A stretch of 64,000 nt of DNA from JAJTFA01 sp044351265 (lineage in GTDB: Bacteria > Bacteroidota > Bacteroidia > UKL13-3). The stretch covers positions 124,001 to 188,000 of the forward strand of contig JBILGC010000001.1 of the NCBI GenBank assembly GCA_044351265.1, in the 5' to 3' direction. The stretch's first letter is position 1, and each line of letters opens with the position of its first letter. Below are positions 35,461-44,015 of this stretch, piece after piece. A model generated the notes under the pieces. It did not search any database. It worked only from the letters and a program-made list of their open reading frames with translations, and was not told the DNA's origin. Made by a program: the position numbers and the translations under genes.

Positions 35461-36321
35461 ATGAATTTATTTAATGAAGTAAAATATACATTCAGTAATA
35501 ATGATCATGCGATTAAGCGCATCGTCATTATCAATGTGGCGGTATTTCTAACTTTCGCCATTATTCATGTATTTGCATTTTTATTCAGGCTAGATGCAAC
35601 TGCTGTTAATCATTTTAAAACCCATTTAATGCTGCCTGCTTCCTTCGCTACCTTCATTAGTCAACCATGGAGCATACTAACCTGCATGTTTCTGCACGAT
35701 GGTTTTTTTCATATCCTATTTAATATGTTGTGGTTGTTCTGGATTGGTAACCTGCTGCATGAGTATTTAGGAAATCAGAAGGTATATGAAGCCTATTTTG
35801 CAGGGGGTGTGTTTGGAGGTGTGGTTTTTATGGTGTGCTACCAACTGTTTCCTGTTTTGTATCCTTATATAACTACAACCTATGCCTTGGGTGCATCTGC
35901 AGGGGTTTTGAGTGTGGTTGTTGCAGCAGCTACCTTACTACCCAATTATCCGTTTCAGTTATTGCTTTTTGGAAACGTAAAACTTAAATACCTAGCCATT
36001 GCAACCGTGCTACTTGATTTTATTAGTATACCTCAGGGTAATGCAAGCGGCCATATTGCGCATATTGGAGGTGCCTTGTTTGGCTATTTATATATAAAGT
36101 ATATTTATAAGTATGGGTCGCTATTGCCCGAAAAATTGTGGAGCAGTTTCAGGAGTAAATCAAAGGTGAAGATTTACCACCAACAAACACATTCAAAAAT
36201 ATGGAAGGCAAAGCCTTCGCAGGATGAGGTTGATCGTATTTTGGATAAAATATCTAAATCCGGTTACGATAGCCTTACCAAAATTGAAAAAGATATTTTA
36301 TTTAAAGCCAGTAAAGTATAA
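35461..36321 (+). CDS. Rhomboid intramembrane serine protease, second copy
   Basis: A 286-aa rhomboid with six core helices, the serine in LGASAGVLS (S146) and the histidine in GHIAHIGG (H201). The serine loop has GASAG instead of the usual GASGA. A soluble C-terminal tail (about 215-286) ends with a short helical motif (VDRILDKISKSGYDSLTKI) common in Bacteroidota rhomboids. It lies in an operon with the first rhomboid and the EEP-family gene, whose start overlaps its stop by one base. Substrates are unknown. Confidence 0.9.
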   Translation: MNLFNEVKYTFSNNDHAIKRIVIINVAVFLTFAIIHVFAFLFRLDATAVNHFKTHLMLPASFATFISQPWSILTCMFLHDGFFHILFNMLWLFWIGNLLHEYLGNQKVYEAYFAGGVFGGVVFMVCYQLFPVLYPYITTTYALGASAGVLSVVVAAATLLPNYPFQLLLFGNVKLKYLAIATVLLDFISIPQGNASGHIAHIGGALFGYLYIKYIYKYGSLLPEKLWSSFRSKSKVKIYHQQTHSKIWKAKPSQDEVDRILDKISKSGYDSLTKIEKDILFKASKV

Positions 36322-37400
36322 TGTTTATTGTTCATCGAATAGTATTTGCCTTAAACGGAATAGCGCTATTGCTGCTGCTGCTATCTTACGCAGCACCTTA
36401 TATTAGCCCTGCATTGTTCTGGCCAATTGCGTTTTTAGGATTGGCCTACCCGGTATTGCTTATCATCAATATTCTTTTCAGCATTTACTGGATTTTATTT
36501 TTTAAGGTTAAGTTTCTCATGTCTCTAATGGTTATTGCCATAGGGTATTCTTACATTCCTAAATATGTTCAACTCAATGCAAAAAAGCTAAGTGAAAAAG
36601 ATGGCACACTTGAAGTGGTTAGCTTTAATATGAAATATTTTGGAGCGTATGAAGGCAAAAAGCCGGAAGACGCAGATCACTTTCTTGAAGTATTAGATAA
36701 AGTAGGTCCGGATATTTTGTGTTTACAGGAATGTGAAAATTTTAATACAAAGGCCGAAGGAGCTGCCTTCAAAAAGTTGTATAAAAAAATAGGAAACTTA
36801 TATGCCTATAATCTAGATCAGAAGGATGGTTATAAAAGTGCTGACGGTTTAATGATTGCATCCAGATTTCCGATTATTGATTCAGGTATTGTAGAGCGGG
36901 ATGAACGCAGCGATAACTATACCATATTTATTGATATAAAAGTGAGAGAGAAAAGGTATCGCATCATTAATACCCATTTGCAATCAATTAGGTTTGAAGA
37001 GAAAGAATACAATGCTGTTAAGAAATTAGATTTTGAAAATGATACTGTTGTATCCGGATACAAAAGCATTACACACAAACTAAAAACAGCATTTTTAAAA
37101 AGAGCAAAACAAGCAGAAACTATTCGGTTGTTTATTGAGCAATCGCCTTACCCAGTTATTGTTTGCGGAGATTTTAACGACTCGCCTACATCCTACGCAT
37201 ATCATCATGTTAGAGGAAGTTTAAAGGATGCATTTATAGAAGCGGCAAGTGGCTTAGGTAGAACATACACCGGCAGTGCTCCTTCTTTCAGAATTGATTA
37301 TGTTTTATTTGACGCTTCGCTTGATGCCTTTAATTATTATGCAAAGCCTTTTGAATTTAGTGACCACAAGATGGTATCCTGCACTTTAAAAGCAAAATAG
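36321..37400 (+). CDS. Membrane-anchored endonuclease/exonuclease/phosphatase-family protein
   Basis: A 359-aa protein with two or three N-terminal membrane helices (about 1-75), then an EEP-fold domain. The domain starts VVSFNMKYFG, with LCLQECENF (metal-binding Glu), the RIINTHLQS strand, VICGDFNDSP, and a final SDHKMVSCTL (catalytic Asp-His). The EEP fold includes nucleases, sphingomyelinases and lipid phosphatases. Because of the membrane anchor, a periplasmic phosphodiesterase acting on lipid or extracellular DNA is more likely than DNA repair, but the substrate is unknown. Confidence 0.83.
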   Translation: MFIVHRIVFALNGIALLLLLLSYAAPYISPALFWPIAFLGLAYPVLLIINILFSIYWILFFKVKFLMSLMVIAIGYSYIPKYVQLNAKKLSEKDGTLEVVSFNMKYFGAYEGKKPEDADHFLEVLDKVGPDILCLQECENFNTKAEGAAFKKLYKKIGNLYAYNLDQKDGYKSADGLMIASRFPIIDSGIVERDERSDNYTIFIDIKVREKRYRIINTHLQSIRFEEKEYNAVKKLDFENDTVVSGYKSITHKLKTAFLKRAKQAETIRLFIEQSPYPVIVCGDFNDSPTSYAYHHVRGSLKDAFIEAASGLGRTYTGSAPSFRIDYVLFDASLDAFNYYAKPFEFSDHKMVSCTLKAK

Positions 37401-37411
37401 TCAAACAGTTT

Positions 37412-39199
37412 CTACACCTCTGTTTTAGTCATCAACTGCTCACGGTACTTGCTTAGCAGGCCCGACTTGGAAATAAATCCTACATAACGATTCTCGTGCA
37501 TAACGGGAATATTCCATATTTGATGGTCTTCAAACTTTTTTATAAGCTGTAGCACCGTTTCTTCCTGATAAGCTATTGCAGGCGGTACGTTCATCAAGTC
37601 CTTCACCCTAACCTTGTCATACTTGTCGCGCTCAAACATAATGCTTCGGATATCATCAAGCGTAATAATACCTTCTAAATCTTCATCTGCAGAAATCACA
37701 GGAAAAACATTTCGCTTGGATGAGGCAACTACCTGAACAAGCTCTCTAAGGGTTTGCTCAGGCCTTAGCTCAGAAAAATCATTTTCAATAAGTGTACTCA
37801 GGTTTATTTGATTAAGCAACTCCTCATCCTTGTCTTTAATAAGAAGCCCTTTATCTGCAAGTACTTTATAGTAAATAGAGTTGGGTTCAAAATAGCACGA
37901 AGTAAAATAGGATATAGAAGACACCAGCATAAGAGGCACAAACAAAACATAACCGCCTGTAATTTCTGCAATTAAAAAGATGCCTGTAAGGGGGGCATGC
38001 AATACACCACTGATGAGTCCGCACATGGCAACTGCAATAAAATTTGCCTCATTTAACGTTACAATATGAAAGCTATTTATAAAATGTGCGAAAACAAAAC
38101 CAAGTGTGGCGCCTGTAAATAATGACGGGCCAAAAATGCCTCCGTTACCCCCTGCACCAATGGTAATGGAAGAGGCAACAACTTTTATGAGAACAACAGC
38201 TAAGGCAAATAACAAAATAAAAGTGTCATTGCTTTGCTGCTTATAAAACAAGCTTCGCTCCAACAATGATTCATAATTACCTGCCATCAATTCGTTAATT
38301 ACTCCATATCCCTCTCCATAAAGTGGCGGAAAAATAAAAAGCAATAATCCCAACCCAATTGCGCCAAGAATAGCTTTATGCCAAATATTTTTTCTTCGAT
38401 GAAAAAAGTTCTCAATCTTAACGGCTGCACGAATCATGTATGCTGAAGTAAGACCACAAACACCTCCAAGCACTAAATAAAAAGGCACTGCATTTAATGC
38501 CCAGGTATTGGTGGTGAGGAAAAAAAGTTGCTGCTCACCAAATAATTTAGAAACCAACGCACCGCATGCTGATGCGATAAGAATAGGAACGAATGCAGGG
38601 ATAGACAATTCACTCAGTAAAACCTCAAAAGAAAAAATAACGCCTGCAATAGGGCTGTTAAATACTGCTGCAATGCCGGCAGCGGCACCACTGGCCAATA
38701 ATAATGTGCGGTCTTGCCGGCTCATCCATAAATTTTTTGCAGTGTTAGATCCAAGCGCAGAACCTGTAACAGCAATAGGTGCTTCTAGTCCTGCTGATCC
38801 TCCAAAACCTACTGTTAGCGCGCTGGTAATTAAATGTGAGTACGTTTTGTGAAGTTCTATACGAGAGGCTTTGTGTGTAATGGCATAGATAATGCTGCTT
38901 AGCCCTTTATCAAAGTTAAGTTTATAATGAAACAAACGCAGGTAGAGCATGGTAAGTAAAATACCTATAAGCGGATACAACAGGTATAGGTAGTTTTCAT
39001 ATTTAATATCAAAACCACCTTGACAAACCCATTGAAAAAAATGAACAAGATATTTAAGCAATACTGCTGCTAAGCCCGATAAAATGCCGGTTATGCCGCT
39101 AGCAATCAGTAAAAATTTTTTATCGCTGATGTATTTTCCCCGTTGCTTAATAAATTCATGAAAGAGGATATTAGCTTTGATGCGGAGTATTTTAAACAT
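37412..39199 (-). CDS. ClC-family chloride channel/transporter with CBS domains
   Basis: A 595-aa channel of the ClC family. The selectivity and gating motifs are present as GSAGLEAPIAVTGSALGS (with the gating Glu) and GAGGNGGIFGPSLFTGA. Around 12 hydrophobic segments precede a C-terminal pair of CBS domains (about 465-590; VMFERDKYDKVRVKDLMN and the final HENRYVGFISKSGL). CBS pairs bind adenine nucleotides and regulate gating. The protein could be a Cl-/H+ exchanger or a channel. It converges with the EEP gene and follows gldH by 6 bp on the same strand. Confidence 0.92.
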   Translation of the reverse strand: MFKILRIKANILFHEFIKQRGKYISDKKFLLIASGITGILSGLAAVLLKYLVHFFQWVCQGGFDIKYENYLYLLYPLIGILLTMLYLRLFHYKLNFDKGLSSIIYAITHKASRIELHKTYSHLITSALTVGFGGSAGLEAPIAVTGSALGSNTAKNLWMSRQDRTLLLASGAAAGIAAVFNSPIAGVIFSFEVLLSELSIPAFVPILIASACGALVSKLFGEQQLFFLTTNTWALNAVPFYLVLGGVCGLTSAYMIRAAVKIENFFHRRKNIWHKAILGAIGLGLLLFIFPPLYGEGYGVINELMAGNYESLLERSLFYKQQSNDTFILLFALAVVLIKVVASSITIGAGGNGGIFGPSLFTGATLGFVFAHFINSFHIVTLNEANFIAVAMCGLISGVLHAPLTGIFLIAEITGGYVLFVPLMLVSSISYFTSCYFEPNSIYYKVLADKGLLIKDKDEELLNQINLSTLIENDFSELRPEQTLRELVQVVASSKRNVFPVISADEDLEGIITLDDIRSIMFERDKYDKVRVKDLMNVPPAIAYQEETVLQLIKKFEDHQIWNIPVMHENRYVGFISKSGLLSKYREQLMTKTEV

Positions 39200-39205
39200 G
39201 CGGTT

Positions 39206-39691
39206 TTATTCTGTTTCCTGCTTCCACTCCTCCACGCGTATTCCGGTACTCTTAATATGCATGAGTGTATCTTCTCGCATGTTCTGCTCGATCTCAAATC
39301 TGTAAAATCCGCTTTTGGGAAATTTAATACGATTATAAACGGGGAATTGGTAATCATATAAATCACCCAAGCCGTTACCAAGCCATTTGCCTCGTTCATC
39401 AGCCAATTTCATTTCAATTCTTCGCTTATCGGTTTGCTTATCAGGACTGGTTGTATGCACCCACAAAAAAATATTGCTGTACTTATAATCAGAAGCAACC
39501 CTTAAGTTTACCAATACATTGTAGAATTTAACCGTGTCGGTAATCTGCACATCAAACGGAATACGATTTTGGTAGTGCCAGCCACTAGGCTCTGCATTTT
39601 TATTTACCTCATATAACCTGCCGGAGTCACAGGAAGCAAGTGCTAGAATTAGACCTATAACTAACCATGCATGTATGCCGCAGTTTTTCAA
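39206..39691 (-). CDS. gldH: Gliding motility lipoprotein GldH
   Basis: A 161-aa lipoprotein: a signal peptide with lipobox ending LALASC, then an Ig-like beta-rich domain with SGWHYQNRIPFDVQITD and YRFEIEQNMREDTL. GldH is a lipoprotein of the Bacteroidota gliding/T9SS machinery, needed for gliding motility in Flavobacterium johnsoniae. Here no other gld gene lies nearby, so GldH is linked to the RicT-like gene instead: the start overlaps its stop by 4 bp (ATGA). Confidence 0.85.
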   Translation of the reverse strand: MKNCGIHAWLVIGLILALASCDSGRLYEVNKNAEPSGWHYQNRIPFDVQITDTVKFYNVLVNLRVASDYKYSNIFLWVHTTSPDKQTDKRRIEMKLADERGKWLGNGLGDLYDYQFPVYNRIKFPKSGFYRFEIEQNMREDTLMHIKSTGIRVEEWKQETE

Positions 39692-40830
39692 TTCTTGGGT
39701 TTATTTGAGTTGTTATTGTTATTGCGATTCCTGTTGCGATTGTTTCGATTTTTATTTTTATTCTTATTGCGGGCATCCAATCTGTTAAGGTCGCCAGTGC
39801 CCATATCATTTTTAAACTCAAACTCAACCACTTTCTTTTGTTCCTTTTTAGGAGCAGCTATTTCCGGTTTTTCACCGTTTCTATTTTGCGCCTGTATACT
39901 TTTAACCTGATCAGTAGAAAGGGAAAGCCACTCGCCACCAAATTCAAACTCGGGCACAAACATCATTAAACGTTTAAGAATATCGGTTTTAATTAGTTTA
40001 TAAACACCATTTGCCAGTTCAATCTTGATGTTGTCTCCTTCCGGGAAATCCTTGGTGGCTTCCAAATAGTTATCAAGCTCAAAATTGAGGCAGCATTTTA
40101 ACCTTCCGCATTGTCCGGAGAGTTTCAATGGATTTAAAGACAGATTCTGATAGCGTGCGGCACTGGTATGCACCATTTTAAAATCGGTTAGCCAAGTTGA
40201 GCAGCATAGTTCTCGTCCGCAGGAACCAATAGCCCCAAGCCTACCTGCCTCTTGACGGTATCCGATTTGGCGCATCTCTATTCTCACTTTAAATGCATCC
40301 GCCAGCTTTTTAATCAACTCCCTAAAATCAACACGTTCTTCTGCAGTATAGAAAAAAGTAGCTTTGCGTCTATCGCCTTGGTATTCCACATCACTTAGCT
40401 TCATGCTAAGTCCCAATTGCAATGCTATGGTACGTGCCTTATACATAGTTGGAACCTCGAGTTCCTGGTTTTCTTTCCAGCGCTGAACGTCTGAATCGTT
40501 GGCGCGTCTGATTATCTTTCTGAACTCATCATCCTCTCTAATGCCATTTTTTTTGAGTTGAAGTTTAACCAATTCTCCTTTCATGGAAACCTTGCCAATA
40601 TCATAACCATTCTCCAACTCAACAACAACCACATCATTCAAGGTGACATCAAGTTTATGGCTATTTCTGTAATATTCTTTGCGTGTGCCTTTAAAACGAA
40701 CCTCAATTATATCAAAAGGTTTCATGTAGGCAGGCAACTCCATCATGCCCAGCCAGTCATAAGTATTTAATTTATTGCACCCTCCGGTACTACACCCTCC
40801 GGAAGAGCATCCGCCAGTTCCACAACCCAT
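39688..40830 (-). CDS. PSP1-domain RicT/YaaT-like protein with Cys-rich N-terminus
   Basis: A 380-aa protein with the PSP1 C-terminal domain (GYRQEAGRLGAIGSCGRELCC, LSGQCGRLKCCLNFE). RicT (YaaT) of B. subtilis joins RicA and RicF in an iron-sulfur complex that stimulates RNase Y cleavage and sporulation. The first 20 residues hold four Cys in the Gly/Cys-repeat GCGTGGCSSGGCSTGGC, and further Cys pairs occur in the core, so Fe-S binding is plausible. The last ~30 residues are N/K/R-rich repeats. The gene is followed by gldH (4-bp overlap) and preceded by the holB-like gene. Confidence 0.88.
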   Translation of the reverse strand: MGCGTGGCSSGGCSTGGCNKLNTYDWLGMMELPAYMKPFDIIEVRFKGTRKEYYRNSHKLDVTLNDVVVVELENGYDIGKVSMKGELVKLQLKKNGIREDDEFRKIIRRANDSDVQRWKENQELEVPTMYKARTIALQLGLSMKLSDVEYQGDRRKATFFYTAEERVDFRELIKKLADAFKVRIEMRQIGYRQEAGRLGAIGSCGRELCCSTWLTDFKMVHTSAARYQNLSLNPLKLSGQCGRLKCCLNFELDNYLEATKDFPEGDNIKIELANGVYKLIKTDILKRLMMFVPEFEFGGEWLSLSTDQVKSIQAQNRNGEKPEIAAPKKEQKKVVEFEFKNDMGTGDLNRLDARNKNKNKNRNNRNRNRNNNNNSNKPKN

Positions 40831-40878
40831 GTATTATTCTATAATTAAATGTGTATGTAAATGAATATCAATTGCCGA

Positions 40879-42006
40879 TTAAGCCTGTTTGGTCTTTATC
40901 ATGCGTTGGGCAATATACAAAGAAAGATTTAAAAAGGTGATGCGAAGATCCGCATTCCTTTCCAGATGGGACATACTCTTGTTTAATGCCTTAGAAATTT
41001 GTTCAATATTATCATCATTAAATGCAATTGAAAATTTAACAATAAACTGCTTTTCCTCCGGGCTTAGCTTAATTAAACGCTGATCGGCATTTTGGTATAG
41101 AAACACCGCTCTAAGCATGTGCAGGCTATAGCCGGTAAAGCTTTTAATAAACTCTCGTCCGGTTCCGATTATTTTTTCTATGGCTATATTAATGCCATCA
41201 ATCTTTCGTCCGTAGCAGGCACGCATCCACTCAACAAACAGCTCATGATAATCAGACCTGCCTGCGCCTGTTAAACTGCTTGCAAGCGATAGATTGCCTT
41301 CGCTCACACGGGCAATTGTTTCTGCCTCAACAAGCTCAATTCCACTATTTTTAATAAGCGCTTCTGTAATTTCTTCGTCTTTTAATCTTGGTATTTTAAG
41401 CGTTTGTGCCCTCGATAGTATGGTTGCAATTACCCTATCTGCATCCTGAGCAACTAGAATAATCAAGGTTTTTTCTGGTGGCTCCTCAAGTAATTTTAGT
41501 AGAATATTACCTTCCTGCTTTAAATACTCCGGTAGCCATACAATTACTGTTTTGCATTTCGCCTCATAAGATTTGAGTCCTAATTTTCTTATAATATCCC
41601 TGCACTCTTCTGCCGTTATGTTGCCCTGTTTTTTCCCCTCCTCGTCCAATTGAAGCAACCATTGCAGTTCGCTTATGTAAGGGTTAGTGGCAAGTGCTTT
41701 TCTCCATTCATCAATAAAATCATTACTCAGCCTTTTCTTTTCAGGATTGGTTATGGTAGGAAAAGTAAAATGTAAGTCGGGGTGAATGAGTTTTTGAATT
41801 TTGATGCAAGAAGTGCATTGTCCGCAACTATCGGTATCTGTTGGTTGCTGGCAGTTTATATATTGGGCATAAGCAACAGCCAAGGCCAAACTACCGCTGC
41901 CTTCAGGACCCAGAAAAATTTGGGTGTGGCTGATGCGACCGGTTTGAACACTCTGAATTAGGCGTTGTTTTATTTCTGCCTGACCAACAATATCAATAAA
42001 CTGCAT
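40879..42006 (-). CDS. holB: DNA polymerase III delta prime-like clamp-loader subunit
   Basis: A 375-aa clamp-loader protein: it starts MQFIDIVGQAEIKQRLIQS, has a four-Cys zinc-type knuckle (INCQQPTDTDSCGQCTSCIK), an HPDLHF motif, LLKLLEEPPE and a sensor-like LSRAQTLKIPRL. Delta prime helps load the sliding clamp. The P-loop is degenerate: GPEGSGSLALA where an ATPase has GxxxxGK[ST], consistent with delta prime subunits that do not bind ATP. The symbol is a family-level call. It lies 48 bp upstream of the RicT-like gene. Confidence 0.85.
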   Translation of the reverse strand: MQFIDIVGQAEIKQRLIQSVQTGRISHTQIFLGPEGSGSLALAVAYAQYINCQQPTDTDSCGQCTSCIKIQKLIHPDLHFTFPTITNPEKKRLSNDFIDEWRKALATNPYISELQWLLQLDEEGKKQGNITAEECRDIIRKLGLKSYEAKCKTVIVWLPEYLKQEGNILLKLLEEPPEKTLIILVAQDADRVIATILSRAQTLKIPRLKDEEITEALIKNSGIELVEAETIARVSEGNLSLASSLTGAGRSDYHELFVEWMRACYGRKIDGINIAIEKIIGTGREFIKSFTGYSLHMLRAVFLYQNADQRLIKLSPEEKQFIVKFSIAFNDDNIEQISKALNKSMSHLERNADLRITFLNLSLYIAQRMIKTKQA

Positions 42007-42058
42007 AAGGCTTCAAATAAACAAAAAATAGAAGAACTTAAGGCTATTCAATTCCTGA

Positions 42059-42535
42059 TTACTGCTGTTGCAAAGTATCCGTGGCTGCAACCAATTCATC
42101 TTTGCTGTGCAATGCCCACATGGCCAATAATTCAATCTCATCAGGATTTAAACGGGCACTGCTATGGGCAAGCGTATAGGAAAATAGTGGCATTTCTTTC
42201 TCCCTAACCATCTCTGCAATTTCATCCAGTTTATGTTTTTGCCTTTTGGGCGAATACTCTTTAAATGCAGAAAAATTCAGCTCATCCTTACCCTCCTGAA
42301 CGTGGTTGTTTAACCACCAGGCAAACGGCTGTATATTACTATACCATGGATATGTTGTATGGTTGCTGTGGCAATCGTAGCAAGCGTTTACAAGCAACGT
42401 GTTTACTTCAGAAGGAAGGCTAACGGCTTTGGCAATATGAGAATCGGTGTAAATTTCACCTTCATTCTTTTCAGGTTTTATAGCTTGTATCACTATAAGT
42501 GCTATCGCTAAAGTTATAATGATTCTTTTTTTCAT
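42059..42535 (-). CDS. Secreted haem-binding-domain protein
   Basis: A 158-aa exported protein with a short N-terminal signal or anchor and one c-type haem motif CYDCH (C52-C55-H56), followed by HTTYPWYSNIQPFAWWLN and a conserved YSPKRQKHKL. It matches the short 'haem-binding domain' family in Bacteroidota that typically lies in the periplasm. Its partner is unknown; it lies between xth and holB and has no obvious partner oxidoreductase. Confidence 0.82.
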   Translation of the reverse strand: MKKRIIITLAIALIVIQAIKPEKNEGEIYTDSHIAKAVSLPSEVNTLLVNACYDCHSNHTTYPWYSNIQPFAWWLNNHVQEGKDELNFSAFKEYSPKRQKHKLDEIAEMVREKEMPLFSYTLAHSSARLNPDEIELLAMWALHSKDELVAATDTLQQQ

Positions 42536-42589
42536 GCGGATGTAATGATTGGTATTTGATGAGATTGTGATAAAATAAATAAAACTGTT

Positions 42590-43345
42590 TTATTCTGCCT
42601 CAACCCAAACCGGACAGTGATCACTGTGAACCACTTGTTGCAAAATTCCTGCTGACTTAACCGTTACCTGAGGAGTGGTTACACAATAATCGATTCTCCA
42701 CCCTTTGTTACGTTCACGTGCAGCTGCCCGATAGGTCCACCAACTGTATTGATGCGGTTCAGGATGAAACAAACGGAATGTGTCAATAAATCCGCTGTCA
42801 AGGAACTTACTCATCCATTCCCGCTCTTCAGGTAAAAAACCTGAGCTGTTTTTATTTCCAACAGGGTCATGTATATCTATAGGTTTATGGCAAATATTGA
42901 AATCCCCGCATATCACCAGCTTTTTGTTTTGCTTCTTAAGGTTATGCATGTAATCATAAAAAAAATCAAGCCATTGCATTTTATATCCTTGCCTGGCTTC
43001 TCCGCTTGACCCTGAAGGTATGTAAACACTAATTACCGACAAATCGCCAAAGTCAGCCCTTACTATTCTTCCTTCTTCATCATACTCATCATTCCCGAAA
43101 CCATAGGTAACTAAATCGGGTTTATGCCTAGTAAAAATGGCTACACCGCTATATCCTTTTTTTTGAGCCGAAAACCAGTAGCTATTGTAGCCAAGCAAAT
43201 CAAAAGCGCTATGATCTACCTGTTCTCGGAGAGCTTTGGTTTCTTGGAAGCAGTAAACATCCGCTTTGCGTTGCTCCATCCAATTAAGCAAGCCCTTATT
43301 CAAAGCAGAACGTATACCATTGATATTATAAGAGATAATTTGCAT
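42590..43345 (-). CDS. xth: Exodeoxyribonuclease III / AP endonuclease
   Basis: A 251-aa EEP-family DNA-repair enzyme. It shows the ExoIII start MQIISYNINGIRSALNKG, FQETKA (metal-binding Glu), VYIPSGS, CGDFNICHKPID, SGFIDTFRLFHP and the terminal HSDHCPVWVE (catalytic Asp-His). It cleaves DNA 5' to abasic sites and removes 3' blocks. Length is normal. The cyclophilin gene precedes it by 5 bp. Confidence 0.95.
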   Translation of the reverse strand: MQIISYNINGIRSALNKGLLNWMEQRKADVYCFQETKALREQVDHSAFDLLGYNSYWFSAQKKGYSGVAIFTRHKPDLVTYGFGNDEYDEEGRIVRADFGDLSVISVYIPSGSSGEARQGYKMQWLDFFYDYMHNLKKQNKKLVICGDFNICHKPIDIHDPVGNKNSSGFLPEEREWMSKFLDSGFIDTFRLFHPEPHQYSWWTYRAAARERNKGWRIDYCVTTPQVTVKSAGILQQVVHSDHCPVWVEAE

Positions 43346-43350
43346 GCAGG

Positions 43351-43950
43351 TTACTTGTTTCGCAACTCTTCAAATACTGCTGCTGCCTTAAATTTTTTAG
43401 CAGAGCGACCTTTACGGATAATTTTTACCTTAACAATTTTATCGCCTTGTTGAATGGCGTTAACCACTTCCTGTCCGCTAATGAGATGGCCAAATATGGT
43501 ATGTCTATTATCCAGCCAGGGAGTTGCTACGTGGGTAATAAAAAACTGGCTTCCGTTTGTAGCCGGGCCTGCATTGGCCATAGCCAATATACCGGGTCCG
43601 GTAAATTTGAATTCAGGTACAAACTCATCCTTAAATGCATAACCCGGCCCACCGGTTCCGTTGCCCAGCGGATCACCGCCTTGAATCATGAAATTAGCTA
43701 TTACCCGATGAAATGTGAGTCCATCAAAATATGGAACCCCGGCCTCCTTAGCCGTATTCTTTATTTTTCCTTCAGCAAGTCCTACAAAATTGGCTACCGT
43801 GAGGGGCGTTTTATCCAACGCAAGTTTAATTAGGATAGAACCTTTTGAAGTTTCTATCTCGACATACAGGCCGTATTCCAGTTTTGGTTTGGCCGCATAA
43901 GCCTGAATAATCAATAGGAATGAATAAATTAAAATAGATATTTTTTTCAT
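43351..43950 (-). CDS. Periplasmic cyclophilin-type peptidyl-prolyl isomerase
   Basis: A 199-aa cyclophilin with a signal peptide (1-19, ending AYA). The core contains FHRVIANFMIQGGDPLGNGTGGPGYAFKDE (quoted in parts: FHRVI, MIQGGDP, GTGGPGY), LAMANAGPATNGSQFFI and the active-site region WLDNRHTIFGHLISG. It catalyses cis-trans isomerisation of Xaa-Pro bonds for periplasmic protein folding. Length is normal for bacterial secreted cyclophilins. Confidence 0.94.
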   Translation of the reverse strand: MKKISILIYSFLLIIQAYAAKPKLEYGLYVEIETSKGSILIKLALDKTPLTVANFVGLAEGKIKNTAKEAGVPYFDGLTFHRVIANFMIQGGDPLGNGTGGPGYAFKDEFVPEFKFTGPGILAMANAGPATNGSQFFITHVATPWLDNRHTIFGHLISGQEVVNAIQQGDKIVKVKIIRKGRSAKKFKAAAVFEELRNK

Positions 43951-44015
43951 GATAGTTTAAGATTTGTAACGCGCAAAATAAAAAAAGTTTATCGTATAGA
44001 ATCAACAGAATTACA

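Noticed and set aside
36321..37400. Assignment of the EEP gene as a DNA-repair nuclease
   Set aside because: The N-terminal membrane helices and the presence of a proper exonuclease III gene at 42590 argue against it.
39688..39780. Asn/Lys/Arg-rich tail of the RicT-like protein as a tandem DNA repeat
   Set aside because: The DNA is low-complexity and degenerate with no fixed period; it encodes a basic tail common in RNA-associated proteins.
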